From: Isoptericola dokdonensis DS-3
GTDB taxonomy: Bacteria > Actinomycetota > Actinomycetes > Actinomycetales > Cellulomonadaceae
Length of the DNA stretch: 64,000 bases
Assembly (NCBI RefSeq): GCF_001636295.1
Contig: NZ_CP014209.1
Span: 3,720,001 to 3,784,000, forward strand
Direction of reading: 5' to 3'
Shown in pieces: positions 49,140 to 57,960 of this stretch. The notes beneath the pieces were generated by a model, which was given only the letters and a program-made list of their open reading frames with translations, was not told where the DNA came from and ran no database searches. The stretch's first letter is position 1; the number at the start of each line of letters is the position of its first letter. The translations under genes and the position numbers were made by a program.

Positions 49140-49913
49140 ATGGCGACGCAGCTTCCAGGCAGGCAGAGGCCCGTGGGAATCATCTACGGCATCCGACTCA
49201 AGGACTCGAACGAGTACCGGTACATCGGACTGACGACCTGGAGTTCGTCGCGTCGCTTGCGGCGACACCTCAGCAATGCACGAGCCGGCCGGAAGACCCC
49301 GTACTACGACTGGCTGCGCAAGCATCAGGAGGACGTGGTGGTCGACCAGCTCTACACCGAGCGCGAGAGCCTGACGAGGCTCGGGGAAGCTGAGATCCTC
49401 TGGATCGCCGCACTGCGTGCCGAGGGCCATCGGCTGCTCAACCTCTCCGCCGGTGGGCTCGGGCCCACCGGCGTGGTGTGGACCGACGAGATGCGCGAAG
49501 CCGCAAGGCAGCGGTCGACCGGACGGAAGGGAGTGAGCAGGCCCGGGCCGCTCGGGCCCTTCTACGGGATGCAGCACACGCCGGAGCAGAGGGCGAAGTG
49601 GTCGCGGGACCGCAAGGGAACGTTCGTCGGTCCCGCGAACCCGAACTACGGGAAGTTCGGCGAGGACCACCCGAGCTTCGGGCACACCATGTCGCCCGAG
49701 TCGCGTGCGGTGCTCTCAGAGATGCGCCGCGGCGAGCGGAATCCGAACTTCGGGAAGAAGGCGAGCCCGGAGACGCGCGCGAAGATGTCCGCCGCGCAGA
49801 AGGGCGTGCCCAAGCCGTCGAGCGCCCGGAGCGCTCACACTCGGTACCACACGAACCAAGGCCGTACGAGCCCTACCTGCAAGTTCTGTATCTCGGACGC
49901 GCAGAGCAACTGA
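49140..49913 (+). CDS. Freestanding GIY-YIG homing-type endonuclease with NUMOD repeats
   Basis: The 257-residue protein sits between nrdE and nrdF. Residues 13-106 form a GIY-YIG nuclease domain: GIIYGI (13-18), YIG (28-30), the arginine region RRLRRH (38-43), acidic residues in GEAEILWIAAL (83-85) and the closing LLNLSAGG. Residues 139-222 carry three NUMOD3-like DNA-binding repeats of the form P-x-(Y/F)-G-x4-P-E-x-R (GPFYGMQHTPEQR, HPSFGHTMSPESR, NPNFGKKASPETR). The C-terminus has H233-x3-H237 and CKFC (247-250), a possible zinc site of the kind seen in actinophage endonucleases. Codon use differs from its neighbours (several AGG, GGA, CGA, AAT, CTT), which suggests transfer. The start is coupled to nrdE: AGGGA overlaps the nrdE stop. 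Nothing looks broken. Confidence 0.88.
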   Translation: MATQLPGRQRPVGIIYGIRLKDSNEYRYIGLTTWSSSRRLRRHLSNARAGRKTPYYDWLRKHQEDVVVDQLYTERESLTRLGEAEILWIAALRAEGHRLLNLSAGGLGPTGVVWTDEMREAARQRSTGRKGVSRPGPLGPFYGMQHTPEQRAKWSRDRKGTFVGPANPNYGKFGEDHPSFGHTMSPESRAVLSEMRRGERNPNFGKKASPETRAKMSAAQKGVPKPSSARSAHTRYHTNQGRTSPTCKFCISDAQSN

Positions 49914-49926
49914 CGCGTCGACCTGA

Positions 49927-50922
<996 letters not shown>

Positions 50923-50934
50923 GTCGCCCGGTAC

Positions 50935-50971
50935 GAACGGGCCCGCACGCTCTCGGCGTGCGGGCCCGTTC
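50935..50971. terminator. Terminator after nrdF
   Basis: GAACGGGCCCGCACGC and GCGTGCGGGCCCGTTC pair perfectly over 16 bases around TCTCG, followed by TGCGTCGG. It lies between the convergent nrdF and phosphoribosyltransferase genes and can act on both. Confidence 0.8.
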
Positions 50972-50986
50972 TGCGTCGGTGCCTCG

Positions 50987-51487
50987 TCAGGCGACGACGT
51001 CGGTGTTCGCGCCCTCGACGGGCGGCTCGGCGGACCACGGGAAGGTGATCCACCTGTCGGTCTCGCGCCACGAGTACGCGGGGCGGATGACGGAACGTGG
51101 CTTGGTGTAGAGCACGGCGGCGCGGGCGTCGGCGCCGTGGCCGTCGAGCATCCGCATGACGAGCTCGAGGGTGCGGCCGGAGTCCGCGACGTCGTCGACG
51201 ACGAGGACGCGCGACCCGGTGAGGTCGGACGTGTCCATGAGCGGCGGCAGGACGCGCGGGTCGTCGAGGGTGCGGCCGATGTCGGTGTAGAACTCGATGT
51301 TCATCGTCCCGACGCCCTTGGTGCCGAGCGCGTAGGCGATCGCCCCGCCGGGGACGAGGCCGCCGCGCGCGATCGCGACGACGACGTCGGGCCGGAACCC
51401 GTCCGCGACCACCTGCTCGGCGAGGCGGCGCGAGGCCTCCCCGAAGTCGGCCCAGGTGAGGATCTCGCGTGCGGCGTCGTTCGTCAT
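50987..51487 (-). CDS. Purine-type phosphoribosyltransferase
   Basis: The 166-residue protein has the type I phosphoribosyltransferase fold: the PRPP loop VLVVDDVADSGRTL (about 93-106) and the early VVVAIARGGLVPG loop. The C-terminal YSWRETDRWITFPWS resembles the hood of xanthine/guanine phosphoribosyltransferases. A role in purine-base salvage is likely; the base cannot be fixed. It starts at ATG 51487 and is transcribed toward nrdF. Confidence 0.85.
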   Translation of the reverse strand: MTNDAAREILTWADFGEASRRLAEQVVADGFRPDVVVAIARGGLVPGGAIAYALGTKGVGTMNIEFYTDIGRTLDDPRVLPPLMDTSDLTGSRVLVVDDVADSGRTLELVMRMLDGHGADARAAVLYTKPRSVIRPAYSWRETDRWITFPWSAEPPVEGANTDVVA

Positions 51488-51530
51488 GCGAAGAAACTAC
51501 CTGCCGCCGAGACGGGCGTCGCCACGACGA

Positions 51531-51572
51531 CGGACGGCCCCGCACCTCCGAGGAGGTGCGGGGCCGTCCGTG
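51531..51572. terminator. Long hairpin downstream of the FKBP gene
   Basis: ACGGACGGCCCCGCACCTCC pairs with its complement at 51553-51572 over 20 bases, with only GA between the arms, so the real loop opens a few pairs. On the minus strand it lies 70 bases past the FKBP stop and before the phosphoribosyltransferase gene. Confidence 0.65.
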
Positions 51573-51623
51573 CTGACTCGCGGGAACCTGCGCTGACTCG
51601 CGCCGGCGTGCGCTGACTCGCGT
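51573..51623. repeat. Three copies of GCTGACTCGCG at a 20-base period
   Basis: GCTGACTCGCG occurs at 51573-51583, 51593-51603 and 51613-51623, exactly 20 bases apart, with variable nine-base spacers (the preceding two bases are also alike). It lies between the hairpin and the FKBP stop. Confidence 0.8.
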
Positions 51624-51642
51624 CAGGTGGCGAGGGACCGGG

Positions 51643-52620
51643 TCAGTCGGCGTCGAGGATGTCCACGACGAAGACGAGGTCCTGGCCGGCGAGCTCGTTG
51701 TCCGCGCTCTCCTCGGCGCCGTACGCCTGCTCGGCGGGGATGACGAGCAGCACCTGGCTGCCGACGGTCTGGCCGGCGAGGCCCTCGGTCCAGCCCTCGA
51801 TGACGCCCTGCAGCGAGAAGGACGACGGCTCCCCGCGCTCCCAGGAGGAGTCGAAGACCGTGCCGTCGAGCGTCCAGCCGGTGTAGTGGGCGGTCACGGT
51901 CTGCTCGGCGGTGACCTCCGCGCCGTCACCCTTGATGAGGGTCTGCGCGACGAGCTTGTCCGGGGCCTCGTAGCCCTCGGGGAACTCGACGGACGGGGCG
52001 CCGTCGTCGGCGAGGGTGACGGTGGGCAGGCCCTCGGCGGGCTCGACCGCCTCGCCCTCGGCGCGGGTCGGGATCTCGCGGGCGTCCACGATCTCGATGA
52101 GGTTGACCACGGTCGACGGGTTGTTCTCGGCGTCGTAGGTGGGGTTGGCGATGAGGAGGCGCGCCCCGACCTGCTGGCCGGTGAGCGGCTCGGTGAGGAG
52201 GTCGAAGCTCGGGTCGCCGAGGACGAAGCTCTGGGGAGCGTCGGTCTCCCAGGTGGAGCCGAGCTTCTGCCCCGCGGCGTCGTAGGCGACGTACTGCATG
52301 GTGACCTTCATGCCGTCGGCGAGCTCGGTGCCGTCACCGGCGTCGACGTTGCGGGTCGTCGGCACGGACACGGTGAGGTCGGAGAAGACGAGCTCCGGCT
52401 CGGCGCCGGCGTCGCCGTCGACCTCGACGGCCTCGAGCGCCGCGACGTCCTCCGCGGTCGGCTCCGGGGCGGTCGTCGCGTCGGCCGACGCCGACGACTC
52501 GGCCGACGCCGAGGCCGACGGCGACGCGTCGTCGCTCGACCCGTCGCTCTCCCCGCAGGCGGTCAGCGTGAGGGTGGCGGCGAGCGTCGCGGCGAGGGCG
52601 ACGGAGGTTCGGAGCTTCAC
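51643..52620 (-). CDS. Lipoprotein with two FKBP-type peptidyl-prolyl isomerase domains
   Basis: The 325-residue protein is exported and lipid-anchored: the signal peptide ends LTLTAC with Cys22, then a Ser/Ala/Asp-rich linker of about 50 residues. The second half (about 225-325) is a clear FKBP domain (VTAHYTGWTLDGTVFDSSWERGEP, VIPAEQAYG, LVFVVDILD). Residues about 90-210 form a diverged FKBP-like domain (MQYVAYDAAGQKLGSTWE, LLTEPLTGQQVGARLLIA) that lacks the usual active-site aromatics and may be structural. It would assist folding of secreted proteins. The GTG start is at 52620, after AAGGGCCTCCT. Confidence 0.9.
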   Translation of the reverse strand: MKLRTSVALAATLAATLTLTACGESDGSSDDASPSASASAESSASADATTAPEPTAEDVAALEAVEVDGDAGAEPELVFSDLTVSVPTTRNVDAGDGTELADGMKVTMQYVAYDAAGQKLGSTWETDAPQSFVLGDPSFDLLTEPLTGQQVGARLLIANPTYDAENNPSTVVNLIEIVDAREIPTRAEGEAVEPAEGLPTVTLADDGAPSVEFPEGYEAPDKLVAQTLIKGDGAEVTAEQTVTAHYTGWTLDGTVFDSSWERGEPSSFSLQGVIEGWTEGLAGQTVGSQVLLVIPAEQAYGAEESADNELAGQDLVFVVDILDAD

Positions 52621-52731
52621 AGGAGGCCCTTCGATGTCGGCGGCAGTACGGTCGGCGATACGCAAACCCCGGACACTGTAGCGGTCCGACCTGAGCGCGG
52701 GCAGTGAGCCGCCGGCGCACGGCGGACGCGG

Positions 52732-52745
52732 GACAATAGGACGCA
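52732..52745 (+). promoter_or_regulatory. Possible leaderless promoter
   Basis: A -10-like GACAAT (52732-52737) ends seven bases before the ATG at 52745, so transcription may start at the initiation codon. No clear -35 or Shine-Dalgarno is visible. Confidence 0.35.
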
Positions 52746-53041
52746 TGCCGAACCGCCGACCCTCTCGCAAGCGTCCCTGGAACGCCGAGCACCCCGAGCT
52801 GGATGTCGAGCGGGCGCGCGGGGGAGTGCGGCACGTCGACGGGCGCGACGGGCAGTGGACGGTGCGCCGCGTCACCGGGGACAAGTCCTACATCTGCCCC
52901 GCCTGCCACCAGCAGATCCCGCCGGGCACGCCGCACGTCGTCGCGTGGCAGCGGGACGTCGTCGGCGGCGAGGCCGCCGGTCTGGAGGCCCGTCGGCACT
53001 GGCACTCCTCCTGCTTCGACCGGCGCGAACGGCTGCGCTGA
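52745..53041 (+). CDS. Small zinc-binding protein, conserved in actinobacteria
   Basis: The 98-residue basic protein starts MPNRRPSRKRPW and has CPACHQQIPPGTPHVVAW followed by HWHSSCFDRRERLR, a CxxC...HxxxC arrangement that should bind one zinc. Similar small proteins are common in actinobacteria and are often mislabelled ATP/GTP-binding; no P-loop is visible here. The function is unknown. It is divergent from the FKBP gene. No ribosome binding site is seen, in line with a leaderless message. Confidence 0.75.
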   Translation: MPNRRPSRKRPWNAEHPELDVERARGGVRHVDGRDGQWTVRRVTGDKSYICPACHQQIPPGTPHVVAWQRDVVGGEAAGLEARRHWHSSCFDRRERLR

Positions 53042-53113
53042 CCTCGCGCGGCACCACGGACGTCAGGCCGCGCCCACCGGGCGAGGGCGCCGGTGCGAAC
53101 TAGGCTGGAGACG

Positions 53114-53893
53114 ATGAACGACGACGCCGCCACCGGCCACCAGATCCGCTCCCTGACCGTCCTGCCCGGGCGGAGGGAGGACGTCGAGCTGCACACCGCC
53201 GACGGCCTCACCCTCGTCGGCGAGCTCGCCCTGCCCGCCGACCGGGACCCCGTCGCGACGCTGCTGACGTTCCACCCGCTGCCCACGCACGGCGGCTACA
53301 TGGACTCCCACGTGTACCGCAAGGCGGCGTGGCGGCTGCCGGAGCTCGCCGACCTCGCGGTGCTGCGGTTCAACACGCGGGGCACGTCGTCGCCGCGGGG
53401 CACGTCCGAGGGGGAGTTCGACGGCGGCGAGGCCGAGCGTTTCGACGTCGCCGCCGCCCTGGAGCTCGCCGAGTTCCGCGAGCTGCCGCGCCCGTGGCTG
53501 GTCGGCTGGTCGTTCGGCACCGAGCTCGTACTGAAGCACGGCGCCGACCCGAGCATCGAGGGCGCGATCCTGCTGTCCCCGCCGCTGCACCGCGCCACCG
53601 ACGCCGACCTCGACCGCTGGGCCGAGTTCGGCAAGCCGCTCGTCGTGCTGGTGCCGGAGCACGACGACTACCTGCAGCCCACCGAGGCGCGCGAGCGCTT
53701 CGCCCGGGTGCCGCAGGCCGAGGTGATCGGCGTCGACGGCGCCAAGCACCTGTGGGTGGGGGAGCCCGCCGTGCGTCGCGTGCTCGACGAGATCGTCGCG
53801 CACGTCCTGCCCGGCCACCCGCCGCTGCCCACCCACTACGACGGCGAGGTCACCCAGGCCCCGTCCGACGGACCGGTCCCGACGAGAGGATGA
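53114..53893 (+). CDS. Alpha/beta hydrolase
   Basis: The 259-residue protein has the alpha/beta hydrolase fold: an oxyanion-side stretch with HPLPTHGGYMDSHVYR, RFNTRGTSSPRGTSEGEFD, the nucleophile elbow GWSFGTE (Ser about 138), a late aspartate in PEHDDYLQP and a histidine in GAKHLWVGEP. It resembles the small CocE/dienelactone-hydrolase-like proteins, with no known substrate. ATG 53114 follows TGGAG. The stop overlaps the next hydrolase gene by four bases (ATGA), so the two hydrolases are coupled. Confidence 0.85.
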   Translation: MNDDAATGHQIRSLTVLPGRREDVELHTADGLTLVGELALPADRDPVATLLTFHPLPTHGGYMDSHVYRKAAWRLPELADLAVLRFNTRGTSSPRGTSEGEFDGGEAERFDVAAALELAEFRELPRPWLVGWSFGTELVLKHGADPSIEGAILLSPPLHRATDADLDRWAEFGKPLVVLVPEHDDYLQPTEARERFARVPQAEVIGVDGAKHLWVGEPAVRRVLDEIVAHVLPGHPPLPTHYDGEVTQAPSDGPVPTRG

Positions 53894-54690
53894 CGACGAT
53901 GACGTCCCCGACCCTGGCGTGCCACGTCCTGCGCGACGGCGCGGGCGTCCCGCTGCTGCTGCTGCACGCGTTCCCGTTCGACCACCGCATGTGGGCGCCG
54001 GTGGTCACGCACCTGCCGGACGGCCTGCGCGTGCTCGCCGTCGACCTGCCCGGCCACGGGCACAGCGACCTCGGTGGCATCCCGCCCAGCCTCGACGCCG
54101 CCGCCGACGCCGTGTACGCGACGATGCGTGCGCAGGGGGAGGGGAACGTCGTCGTGGCGGGGCTGTCGATGGGCGGCTACGTCGCCCTCGCGCTGGCCGA
54201 CCGGCACCCCGACCTGGTGCACGGCGTCGGGCTGCTCGACACGAAGTCGACCGTCGACCCCGACGAGGTGCGCGCCAACCGCCTGGAGATCGCGCGGACC
54301 GTGGAGGACACCCAGACCCTCGACGCGGTCAAGGGGATGCCCGCCAAGGTGCTCGGCCCGACCAGCCACCTGGAGCGGCGCTCGCTCTACCCGACGGTGG
54401 ACCACTGGATCCGGTCGCAGTCCCCGGCGGGCGTCGCGTGGGCGCAACGGGCGATGGCAGCGCGCCCCGACCGGACGCACGTGGTGGCCGAGTTCGACGG
54501 CCCGGTCGCGATCGTCGTCGGGGCCGAGGATCAGATCACCCCGGTGGCGGACGCCAAGCACTTGGCGGCGGCCTCCCGGGACGCGACCCTGACGATCGTG
54601 CCCAACGCCGGTCACCTCAGCGCGGTCGAGGAACCGGCCGCCGTCGCGGCGGTGCTCGCCGCGCTGCACACCCGGGCCACGCGCCGCTGA
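53890..54690 (+). CDS. Alpha/beta hydrolase
   Basis: The 266-residue protein is a standard alpha/beta hydrolase: oxyanion segment LLLLHAFPFDHRMW, DLPGHGHSD, nucleophile elbow GLSMGGYVA (Ser about 96), acid VGAEDQITP and histidine NAGHLSAVEEP. The arrangement resembles the 3-oxoadipate enol-lactonase/BioH-like group, but the substrate is not known. The start is ATG 53890 inside the previous stop; ATG 53899, with GAGAGG at good spacing, is also possible. Confidence 0.87.
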   Translation: MTTMTSPTLACHVLRDGAGVPLLLLHAFPFDHRMWAPVVTHLPDGLRVLAVDLPGHGHSDLGGIPPSLDAAADAVYATMRAQGEGNVVVAGLSMGGYVALALADRHPDLVHGVGLLDTKSTVDPDEVRANRLEIARTVEDTQTLDAVKGMPAKVLGPTSHLERRSLYPTVDHWIRSQSPAGVAWAQRAMAARPDRTHVVAEFDGPVAIVVGAEDQITPVADAKHLAAASRDATLTIVPNAGHLSAVEEPAAVAAVLAALHTRATRR

Positions 54691-54702
54691 GACCTCGCAC
54701 GG

Positions 54703-54744
54703 ACGACGACGGCTCGCCCTCGGCGGAGGGCGAGCCGTCGTCGT
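54703..54744. terminator. Terminator between convergent genes
   Basis: ACGACGACGGCTCGCCCTC pairs perfectly over 19 bases with 54726-54744 around GGCG. It lies 12 bases after the hydrolase stop and seven bases from the stop of the minus-strand coiled-coil gene. Confidence 0.8.
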
Positions 54745-54751
54745 GCGGGTG

Positions 54752-56263
54752 TCAGGCCTTCGTGGCCGCGTGCTCCTCGTCGGCAGGGCGCTCGTCGGCG
54801 GGCAGCTCGTCGGCGGGCAGCTCGTCCGACGGCTCGTCGGTGCTCTCCTCCGCGGACTGCGTGGAGGCTGCTCGCGCGGCCTGCGCGGGCGTCTGGGTGG
54901 TCCCGGCCGGGCGCGCCGCGACCGGGGCCGGCGAGGCCGCGGACGTCGGGGCAGCCGGCGCCTTCACCTCGCCGACCGGCACGGCGCCGGACGACGGCGC
55001 GGGCGGCGCAGGCGGCGCGGACGCCGCTGCTGCGAGACCGCTCGCCTGCTCGGTCCCGAGCAGGCCGCGCAGCTCCTCCAGGTAGGAGTTGATCGAGTCG
55101 TGCCGGCGGGTGAGGTCCTCGAGCTGGCGCGACGCGGTCGTCCGGCTCTGCTCGGCCTCCGCCTGCGCGTCCGAGACCGTCTGCTCGGCGAACGCCCGCG
55201 CCTCGGAGACGATGCGGTCGGCGGTGCGGCGCGCGTCGGCCAGCAGCTCCTTGACGTACGCGTCCGACTCGGTGCGGACCTGGTCCGCCTGGGCCAGGGC
55301 GACGGCGACCCGCTTCTCCGCCTCGGCGGCGTGCTCCTCGGCGGCCTGCACCAGCCGCTCCGTCTCGGCCCGCGCCACCTCGTGCCGCTCGGCCGCCTCC
55401 GCCTCGACCCGCTCGCGCGTCTGCGCGGCGGACAGCTCGGCGTCGGCCAGGGTCGCCCGCGTCTGCTCGCGGAGCTGCTCGAGCTCGGCGGTCACCGCCG
55501 TCGCCGCCTCCGCCGCCTGGTGCTTCGCGTCCGCGACGATCCGCGCGGCCTCGTTGCGGGTGCGCTCCATGAGCCCGGTCGACTCGCGGTCCGCCTCCTC
55601 GCGCAGCGCGGCGGCCTCCGCGGCCGCCTCCGCGCGAGCCTGCGCGATCTCCCGCTCCGCGACGACGCGCGCCTCGGTGACCTCGCGCTCGGCCGTGGAC
55701 CGGAGGGTGCCGATCTCCCGCTCGAGGCTCGCCCGGCGCTCGCTCTCCTCCGTGGCGAGGGTGCTCGAGATGAGGGCCGCCTCGCGCTCCGCGGAGCCGA
55801 CGAGCTCCTCCGCGCGACGCTGCGCCCCCTGGAGGACGCCGTCGGTCTCGGCCGACGTGGTCGCCCGGACCTCCTCCGCCTCCCGGCGGGCGCTGCCCAG
55901 GATCTCCGCCGCCTCGGACTCCGCGCGCTGGCGGACCTGGCCGGCGGAGAGCTTGGCGCGCGCCATGACGTCGGCGGCCTGCTGGTTCGCCTGGGTGAGC
56001 ACCTCGGCGGCCTGCTCGTCGGCGGTGCGCAGCAGCCGCTCGGCACGGGCGCCCAGGCCCGCGTACGACGGCTTCTCGTTCTCCCGCAGCTGGCGGTGCG
56101 CCTCGGCGAGCTCGGACGAGAGCTGCATGGCCCGACCGTCCGTGGCCTCGACGTTGCGTCGGGCCTCGTCCAGCGCCTGCTCCAGGCGGGAGAGCTGGTT
56201 CTCGACCGCGGCACGGTCGTAGCCGCGCATGGTGATCGGGAAGAGCGTGCGCTCGTCGGACAC
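54752..56263 (-). CDS. DivIVA-like long coiled-coil protein
   Basis: The 503-residue protein starts with a DivIVA-type segment (FPITMRGYDRAAVENQLSRLEQAL, residues 7-30). It continues as an almost unbroken Ala/Glu/Arg-rich coiled coil to about residue 400, with an 11-residue-like rhythm. It ends in a disordered Pro/Ala tail with acidic repeats (DELPADELPADERPADEEH). The layout resembles polarity and cytoskeletal proteins such as Scy, FilP and DivIVA of actinobacteria, so a role in wall growth or polarity is plausible but inferred. GTG 56263 is used because it opens the DivIVA motif; a longer reading to 56470 has no support. Possible -10 TATCCT on the minus strand at 56314-56309. Confidence 0.78.
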   Translation of the reverse strand: MSDERTLFPITMRGYDRAAVENQLSRLEQALDEARRNVEATDGRAMQLSSELAEAHRQLRENEKPSYAGLGARAERLLRTADEQAAEVLTQANQQAADVMARAKLSAGQVRQRAESEAAEILGSARREAEEVRATTSAETDGVLQGAQRRAEELVGSAEREAALISSTLATEESERRASLEREIGTLRSTAEREVTEARVVAEREIAQARAEAAAEAAALREEADRESTGLMERTRNEAARIVADAKHQAAEAATAVTAELEQLREQTRATLADAELSAAQTRERVEAEAAERHEVARAETERLVQAAEEHAAEAEKRVAVALAQADQVRTESDAYVKELLADARRTADRIVSEARAFAEQTVSDAQAEAEQSRTTASRQLEDLTRRHDSINSYLEELRGLLGTEQASGLAAAASAPPAPPAPSSGAVPVGEVKAPAAPTSAASPAPVAARPAGTTQTPAQAARAASTQSAEESTDEPSDELPADELPADERPADEEHAATKA

Positions 56264-56547
56264 GTGGAGACCTCCGTACGTGGTGGGTGTGGCGCCCCGG
56301 CACCGGCCAGGATAGTGCGGGCGTCGTGCAGGCGGCACCCCGGGGAGCCCGGCCAGGACGCCCGAGGGTCCCCGTCGGGGCCGACGGCGGCCCCCGCGTG
56401 GCCGGGGGAGCGCGGTTCGTGCCAGGCTCAGGGGCATCGGTACCCGACTCGTGAAGGGTTGGTGAACCATCCCGCGTGCCTGCTCCCAGGGGCGGGTGCA
56501 CCCTCCGGACTCCCTATCCTGAGAAGTCCACGTCGAAGGGAAACTCG

Positions 56548-57960
56548 GTGCTGCAACGCATTCTCGGTGCCGTCCTGGCCGTCCTCGGTCTGGGCGTCAT
56601 CGCGTTCGGGGTCGCGTCCGCGACCGTGCTCAAGGAGTCGGACACGGTGGTCGCCACGGCGCGCCCCGCGGGCGACGGCACGGTCGTCGTCACCGACCCC
56701 GGGGTGCTGGGCATGGTCGGCACGGACGTCACGGTGACCGCCTCGGTGCCGGACGGCCAGCAGGTGACGCTCGTCGTCGGCCGCGACGTCGACGTGCAGG
56801 GCTGGCTCGGTGACGACGCCTACACGCGCGTCACGGGCATGACCGACTGGGAGACGCTGTCGACGACGGCCGTCGCCGCCGCCGAGCCCGAGGAGGGCGA
56901 GGAGGCGGACGCCGAGGCCGAGGAGGCCGCGCCCGAGCTGCTCGACCCGCGCGGTTCCGACCTGTGGGTGAACGAGCAGACCGAGCCCGGCGAGGTCACC
57001 CTGCGCTGGAGCGACCGGCCCGGCCCGTGGGTCCTCATGGCGGCGGCCACCGGTGCCGCCCCCGCCGAGGACGGTGCCGCGCAGGACGACGCGGCGGCCG
57101 ACGACGCGGCCCCGGAGGAGACCGCCGCGACCGCACCCACGCTCCAGCTCACCTGGGTGCGCGACGTCGCGACGCCGCTGCTCTGGCCCGCCGTCGGGGT
57201 GGGCGCCGTGCTGCTCGTCGTCGGCGTCGTGCTGTTCGTCGTCGGACGGCGCAAGCAGCGCCGCGCCGCCCGGTCGGCCCGCTCCGCGCAGTCGTCGGCG
57301 ACCCCCGGCTCGTCGGCCTCCGCGGGCTCCCCGTCGGACGCCGGCCCCGCCGGTCCGGCGGGCCCGACCTGGTCCGGCCCGGCCGCCGCACCCTGGCCGG
57401 GCACCGTCGCGTCGCCCGCGCCGGCGACGTCCCCGGCCCCGCCGCCGGTGTCCGGCACCGGTGACGACCAGGGCCCGCGCGAGGATGAGCGTGAAGGGTC
57501 CGGCACCGCGCCCGTGCCCGTCGCCGGCCGTTTCTCCCGCCGCTCCCGGCTCGCCCAGCGCGCCGTTCCCGCCGACCCGGAGCCTGCCGAGGCCACCGCC
57601 GTGCGCGAGCCGGTCCCGGCCCCCGCCGCGCCGGCCGACGAACCCGCACCGACCACCACCGGCTCGCTGCCGGCGATCGTCGACGGCCGCCCCCTGACCC
57701 GGCGCGAGCTGCGCCTCCAGGAGGAGGAGCGCCGTCAGGCGGCGGGCTCCGGCATGGGCCGCGCCCTGCGCGCGCTCACCGGCCAGACGCCGGTCGTCCC
57801 GCCGCCCGCGGCCGGGACCCCCGGGGCGGCGCCCGCACAGGCGGAGCCGACCGACCGGTCCCGCCGGTCCGCCGCCTGGCGCCAGACCTGGGGCTTCGAC
57901 GCCGGCGCCGCCGAGCGCGGCGCCGGCACCGACGAGACCACCGACGAGGGGAACCGATGA
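56548..57960 (+). CDS. Uncharacterised protein with two membrane segments
   Basis: I do not recognise the family. The 470-residue protein has a hydrophobic N-terminal segment (about 5-27) and an outside domain (about 28-205, rich in Val and Thr, with an acidic Glu/Ala stretch EEGEEADAEAEEAAPE). A second membrane helix follows (about 213-235, LLWPAVGVGAVLLVVGVVLFVV). The long cytoplasmic tail is Pro/Ala/Ser-rich and ends with the conserved-looking RPLTRRELRLQEEERRQAAG. GTG 56548 follows GAAGGGA and gives the signal-like N-terminus; a start at 56476 is less likely. A -10 TATCCT lies at 56515-56520. The stop overlaps the lipoprotein gene by four bases, so the two probably act together at the cell surface. 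Confidence 0.75.
   Translation: MLQRILGAVLAVLGLGVIAFGVASATVLKESDTVVATARPAGDGTVVVTDPGVLGMVGTDVTVTASVPDGQQVTLVVGRDVDVQGWLGDDAYTRVTGMTDWETLSTTAVAAAEPEEGEEADAEAEEAAPELLDPRGSDLWVNEQTEPGEVTLRWSDRPGPWVLMAAATGAAPAEDGAAQDDAAADDAAPEETAATAPTLQLTWVRDVATPLLWPAVGVGAVLLVVGVVLFVVGRRKQRRAARSARSAQSSATPGSSASAGSPSDAGPAGPAGPTWSGPAAAPWPGTVASPAPATSPAPPPVSGTGDDQGPREDEREGSGTAPVPVAGRFSRRSRLAQRAVPADPEPAEATAVREPVPAPAAPADEPAPTTTGSLPAIVDGRPLTRRELRLQEEERRQAAGSGMGRALRALTGQTPVVPPPAAGTPGAAPAQAEPTDRSRRSAAWRQTWGFDAGAAERGAGTDETTDEGNR

Noticed and set aside
49134-49913. Group I intron or intein carrying the GIY-YIG gene
   Set aside because: nrdE and nrdF are both complete, with normal ends (CVSCML and a full NrdF start), and the flanking gaps (9 and 28 bases) are too short for an intron. 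The gene is freestanding.
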